Source: Platerodrilus igneus (taxonomy: Eukaryota; Arthropoda; Insecta; Coleoptera; Lycidae). From it: DNA of 64,000 nt. The stretch covers positions 6,474,001-6,538,000 of the forward strand of contig JARFIW010001104.1 of assembly GCA_036346225.1 (NCBI GenBank). Reading direction: 5' to 3'. A program made the position numbers and the translations under genes. Below the pieces are notes generated by a model. The model ran no database searches. It was given only the letters and a program-made list of their open reading frames with translations, and had not been told where the DNA came from. Below, in pieces: positions 60,606-64,000 of the stretch (its first letter is position 1; each line of letters starts with the position of its first letter).

Positions 60606-60845
60606 GCAGCGTAAGATTTAGCTTTATATTAATTTTTATATTTTGCTTTTTAATTCGACAGCATAAATTTAAGGAAGAGTTTACTACGTCGCAATTTAAC
60701 ATATTGTGACGATCAGAATAAGCACATAAACAAGTGTATATACAGTTTAATTTAACACAACAAATTAACATATAAAAATGGAATAATAAGGAAAATAGAA
60801 CTGACAAAGCTTATTGTATTCTATGATCAAATTCTATAATTAAAC
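60606..60845 (+). repeat. Direct repeat, copy 2 (of 55467-55685)
   Basis: Same blocks as copy 1 with a ~20-bp insertion (GACGATCAGAATAAGCAC region). It lies between the primer site and gag. Confidence 0.8.
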
Positions 60846-60849
60846 ACTT

Positions 60850-61300
60850 TAGTGTATAATTATAGAAACATCTTTTTAATTTTAAATTAACAAAGCGTGC
60901 AAATTTATAACGCGATTCTTACACAAATTACTACCGAAAACCATCATTGAATAAAACCTATTCAGAAAAATCCAACTTTATAAAGTATAATTAAATATTT
61001 TCAGAACGAAAGCATTTAATTATAAAAAAACATTGACGCAATTTATTGAAACAAAATTATTACCGAGACCGAAATTACACCATTTAGAAGACCTAAAACT
61101 TTATGGTTAGACAATTTCATTGTATAATTATAAAGGAAACATACGCAATTATTGTAACAAAACGATTGACTGAAATAGCACTCTATAATTGGACATTCAA
61201 GGTAACAAGATTGTACAATTATAATGGAATCATTTATGCACTTATCAATACAACACCCACAAAGACAAAATAATTATAGTAGACACTTAATTACGCACCA
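60850..61300. repeat. Degenerate ~100-bp repeats
   Basis: TATAATTATA followed by GGAA(A/T)CAT..GCA and ACAAAATTATTACCGA-like blocks recurs about four times (near 60855, 61018, 61113, 61208). Gene-free; part of the long leader. Confidence 0.5.
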
Positions 61301-61619
61301 AAACTAAAATAAAGACGTAACTGGCGCAAGTAATTATTAACAACATTAAAAATTTTTCAGAAAATTAAAACTCGCGAGAACTATAATATCCGCGAAGTAT
61401 AAAAATATACAAATTCAAGGCTACAGCAATTGAGTAGACATTACCAAGCACAAATTCCTTACCGTAATTATAGCAACCGATAATTATGTATAAGTAAAGC
61501 GATTCCCTAAATAACTCAACACAATCCAAACTAAAAAGTAGCAAACCAAACCGAAAAATAAATCTCAATTTATACAAAAACGTGCTATTAATTAAACCCG
61601 AAAGCAACTTTTAACGACC

Positions 61620-62200
61620 ATGAGTTCAGATATGAAAATTTATCTCGAAAGCATGCCCCAATTTAACGGAGACTAGGCAATATTATAAAAGTTCATTACC
61701 GCGTCTGAAATTTTTTTGAACACCTTCTACAAACCAGAAGATAACAAACGAAATGTTCTACTTTTACGCCTAATAATAAGCAAATTGACCGGAAGGACAC
61801 TAACGCCAATAGCCAGCCAAGACGAGCTTGAGCAATGGGAAGATTTTAAACGCATATTGATAGCATATTTCGGCGACCAAAGAAACATCAAATGTCTTAT
61901 CAGCGATCTAATAAACCTAAGAATGTAAAGTAACCAATCCCCGTATCAATTTGGAATGAAATGTCAAAACTTACGAAATTTAATTCTAACAAAACTAAAA
62001 ATCGACGAACCCGACTAAAATATCCGCTTGCTAAAAACAAAAATGTATAACAAAATGGCATTAGACACCTACATAAACGCATTACCCGAATGATTATCAA
62101 ATAAAATAAGATTCCAACATCCCCAAAATTTAGAAGAAACTATGAATATGATCATAGAAAAAGAAAACGTCATGTATTATCGCTATTTCGAAGTGGAAGT
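61620..62200 (+). pseudogene. Errantivirus-like Gag, broken by stops
   Basis: Gag forms the particle of insect endogenous retroviruses and related gypsy elements. The start ATG at 61620 gives MSSDMKIYLESMPQFNGD and a stop; then, in the same frame, FLNTFYKPEDNKRN, LIISKLTGRTLTPI, QWEDFKRILIAYFGDQRN and LISDLINLRM. The order and spacing (a short N-terminal Q-F-x-G, then K-L-x-G-x-A-like, then a W-x-x-L-K-x-x-L-x-x-Y/F core) match errantivirus and gypsy Gag. Further stops lie near 61926, 62016 and 62092, but no frameshift is needed. There is no zinc knuckle, protease or RT after it. Confidence 0.65.
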
Positions 62201-62234
62201 ACCTTACCGAATAGTCTGCCATAGCGGAGGAAAT

Positions 62235-62732
62235 ATTTTAAAAGATCAAAACGACATAAAAACCATTGTTAGAAACCAAATATCTCGAACCCAATCAACT
62301 ATAATAAAATTCAACGATACGCTAAGAAAGCTGGTAAAAAATTAAGACAGAATAACCAACAGAATACAAACCTTTGAAACTAACATGCAAACCACATGGT
62401 TAGGAATGCGAGATTTAATCAGATTCAACACAATATTTACTCAAATAATATCAACCCTTACTGTAATCCAACAAATTTAAGCCACATTAGAAAACGCTGT
62501 AACATTTGCAAAATTAAACACAATTACACTCTAGTATCATAGAACCAACTGACTTATTAAAAGAATGATTAAGAATTAGATCATTTATAACCAACAGTAA
62601 ATTACCCATCGAAGTAGTAGAATCAAACATACTCATATTTGAAAAAATAGCTATGGTAAAAGGCTATGTAAAGAATAACAACATCACGTTTTTAATACAA
62701 ATCCCCATAGTAGAGAGTAACATTTTGTAACG
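62235..62732 (+). pseudogene. Errantivirus-like Env segment, broken
   Basis: Follows Gag with no pol between. In order: a coiled-coil-like stretch (IKTIVRNQISRTQSTIIKF, then LRKLVKN and a stop), then IQTFETNMQTTW, LIRFNTIFTQIISTLTV, a stop, LENAVTFAKLN, a frameshift at about 62535, SIIEPTDLL, SKLPIEVVESNILIFEKIAM and ITFLIQIPIVESN. These blocks, in this order, match the ectodomain of the fusion-type Env of insect endogenous retroviruses (errantiviruses). The beginning (signal peptide, cleavage site) and the end (rest of ectodomain, membrane anchor) are absent, so it cannot act in entry. It is a decayed fossil copy. Confidence 0.65.
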
Positions 62733-64000
62733 TATTTTTTTTCTAGTTACATTTAGTTCAATAAAATAAAAATAAAATAGCTGTATTTTAAAGTATTTAA
62801 TTTGTAAATTATCATCCAATAAAAATTAATATATAATATTCGTAATAACACATAGATTCTTGTATATATATACTCTAAAGTTCGTTACCAAGCGCTGTCA
62901 AGTTGTCAGTCGGCACTTTATTTTCAAAGTCCGAAAGTGCAAGCCGCTTTTGCAGACGAGGTAAAGTCAAAATGGCCCTGTCGAAACACATGGCTTCTAA
63001 CAAAGTTAAGAAAAAGTAGAGAATAATAAATTCTTAGTGTCTGGAGGTCGAGCCTAACAGCGGTTGCGTGAGCATGATTTTCGGTAAGCCTCGCTCCGAG
63101 CAGTTTTAGTTGATCCCGACAGGCCTGAGAATCTGGAACCCCTTTGGACATCATTTTAGACAGTTGGTATATATTAATACAATAGATTATACTAATATTT
63201 TTCATCTTAGTGCAATATCTTAAGGACATATCTTCAATAACATTTTCGATAATAAACTAAAACAAATTTTTATGGCAGTAATTTAAAGCAAAGATTTATG
63301 GTTTCGTTCTATTCAATTTAATATACAGTAAAGTAAACGCTGATTCCACATGGGACCTCGATATTTCAAACTTACCGATGACTAATATCACACCCGGATA
63401 TTATGATGGAAATGTCCGACAGCTGACGTCAAGGTCTGGCACCTGTAGTACATTTTTGATGCACGTGAGTGTATTTAACTTTTGATAGCTTTGAAATTAT
63501 AGTAAATTATTATGAATTATCCAACATTAATTGTTTGAGTAACGTAAATATAAAGTAGTTCTTTTAAGAAGCCGGTAACATTAACGAATAAGTATCTTGT
63601 TTTACAGTTTGTTTGCACATGTACGCAAACAGTGTATTTTATAAAATTCTGAATGACAACCTACGTCAGACAAAAAAAATATGTAGATTCCGTTTTCCAA
63701 TCTAGACGCCATATGCTGTCTTGATTAAGTTTACATTATGCTTAAAGACTTTCAGGTCATGTAAAGGCACTTTCATTGATATATGAAATTCGCGTGTTTA
63801 TTGTAGATTACAATTAAATTAGAATATTTGCATTTTAAAATGTCTGCTCTTTGATAATTAATTTTTGTTGTAATGATCAAGGAAGTACTTCTGTGATTAA
63901 AAGAAATTTATGTGTTATGAACAATTAATAAGTTATATGTTTATCTAATCAAATTTTATAGATATGATCTACTCATAGATCTTAATTTTGAATGTAAAAC
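62733..64000. other. No gene recognised
   Basis: A less AT-rich patch at 62885-63160 gives a 101-codon minus frame (62924-63229) with no recognised motif. On the plus strand the same patch has a 15-codon frame starting ATGGCCCTG at 62971. I see no 3' LTR for the errantivirus-like element here. Confidence 0.5.

Noticed and set aside
62924..63229. 101-codon minus-strand frame
   Set aside because: Only the middle part is compositionally protein-like and I recognise no motif; not enough to call a gene.

Overview
The window is AT-rich eukaryotic DNA, most likely from an insect or another arthropod. The evidence is the set of mariner/Tc1, Sailor-like (IS630-Tc1-mariner), Ty3/gypsy and errantivirus-like elements, tRNA-derived SINEs, very short introns (55 and 57 nt) and TCAGT-type initiators. 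I found no intact host gene and no rRNA gene. Nearly everything that can be recognised is a mobile element, usually broken, or tandem-repeat DNA. Species cannot be called from the sequence.

Layout. 1-4.3 kb: two decayed copies, on the minus strand, of an unrecognised gene with Rep-like motifs, plus two minisatellites. 4.3-8.1 kb: a block with strong G-over-C skew on the plus strand, holding a 263-nt poly-C and a 118-nt poly-G tract that may be assembly artefacts. 8.1-14.6 kb: no genes; a perfect 20-bp hairpin, a 20-bp minisatellite that drifts in sequence, a three-unit ~180-bp tandem repeat and a scattered ~58-bp repeat. 14.6-16.9 kb: an element with ~0.5-kb inverted arms around a dead mariner-like transposase, itself hit by a SINE with a 16-bp target duplication. 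18.2-23.1 kb: mariner remnants, including one TIR-to-TIR element that lost its catalytic domain and received a second, oppositely oriented copy of the same SINE. 23.9-26.6 kb: a nearly complete Sailor-like DNA transposon (27-bp TIRs, DDE triad with ~83 residues between the second D and E, two short introns, one frameshift) with a nested 148-bp hairpin MITE.

26.9-35.4 kb holds four long LTR-like sequences in alternating orientation (+,-,+,-), at least two of them followed by a tRNA-Lys-type primer-binding site. Between the first two lies a 548-bp palindrome with a tRNA-like gene in each arm, flanked by (TA)n. 35.4-41.2 kb is featureless. 41.2-43.4 kb has a second tRNA-headed SINE that shares a core with the palindrome element, then another LTR-like copy. 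46.5-54.6 kb is a Ty3/gypsy retrotransposon with 1.45-kb LTRs about 2% diverged; gag is broken, protease-RT-RNase H is almost open, and integrase has two stops and a frameshift. 56.2-59.4 kb has a possible LINE tail, a gypsy RT scrap and a sixth LTR-like copy with its primer-binding site. 59.7-62.75 kb looks like an internally deleted errantivirus-like provirus: promoter/LTR, tRNA-Ser-type primer site, repeat-rich leader, Gag, then an Env segment with no pol between. 62.75-64 kb shows nothing recognisable.

Nothing forms an operon or pathway. The common theme is nested insertion: SINEs and a MITE inside DNA transposons, and LTR-like copies and SINEs meeting at (TA)n arrays.
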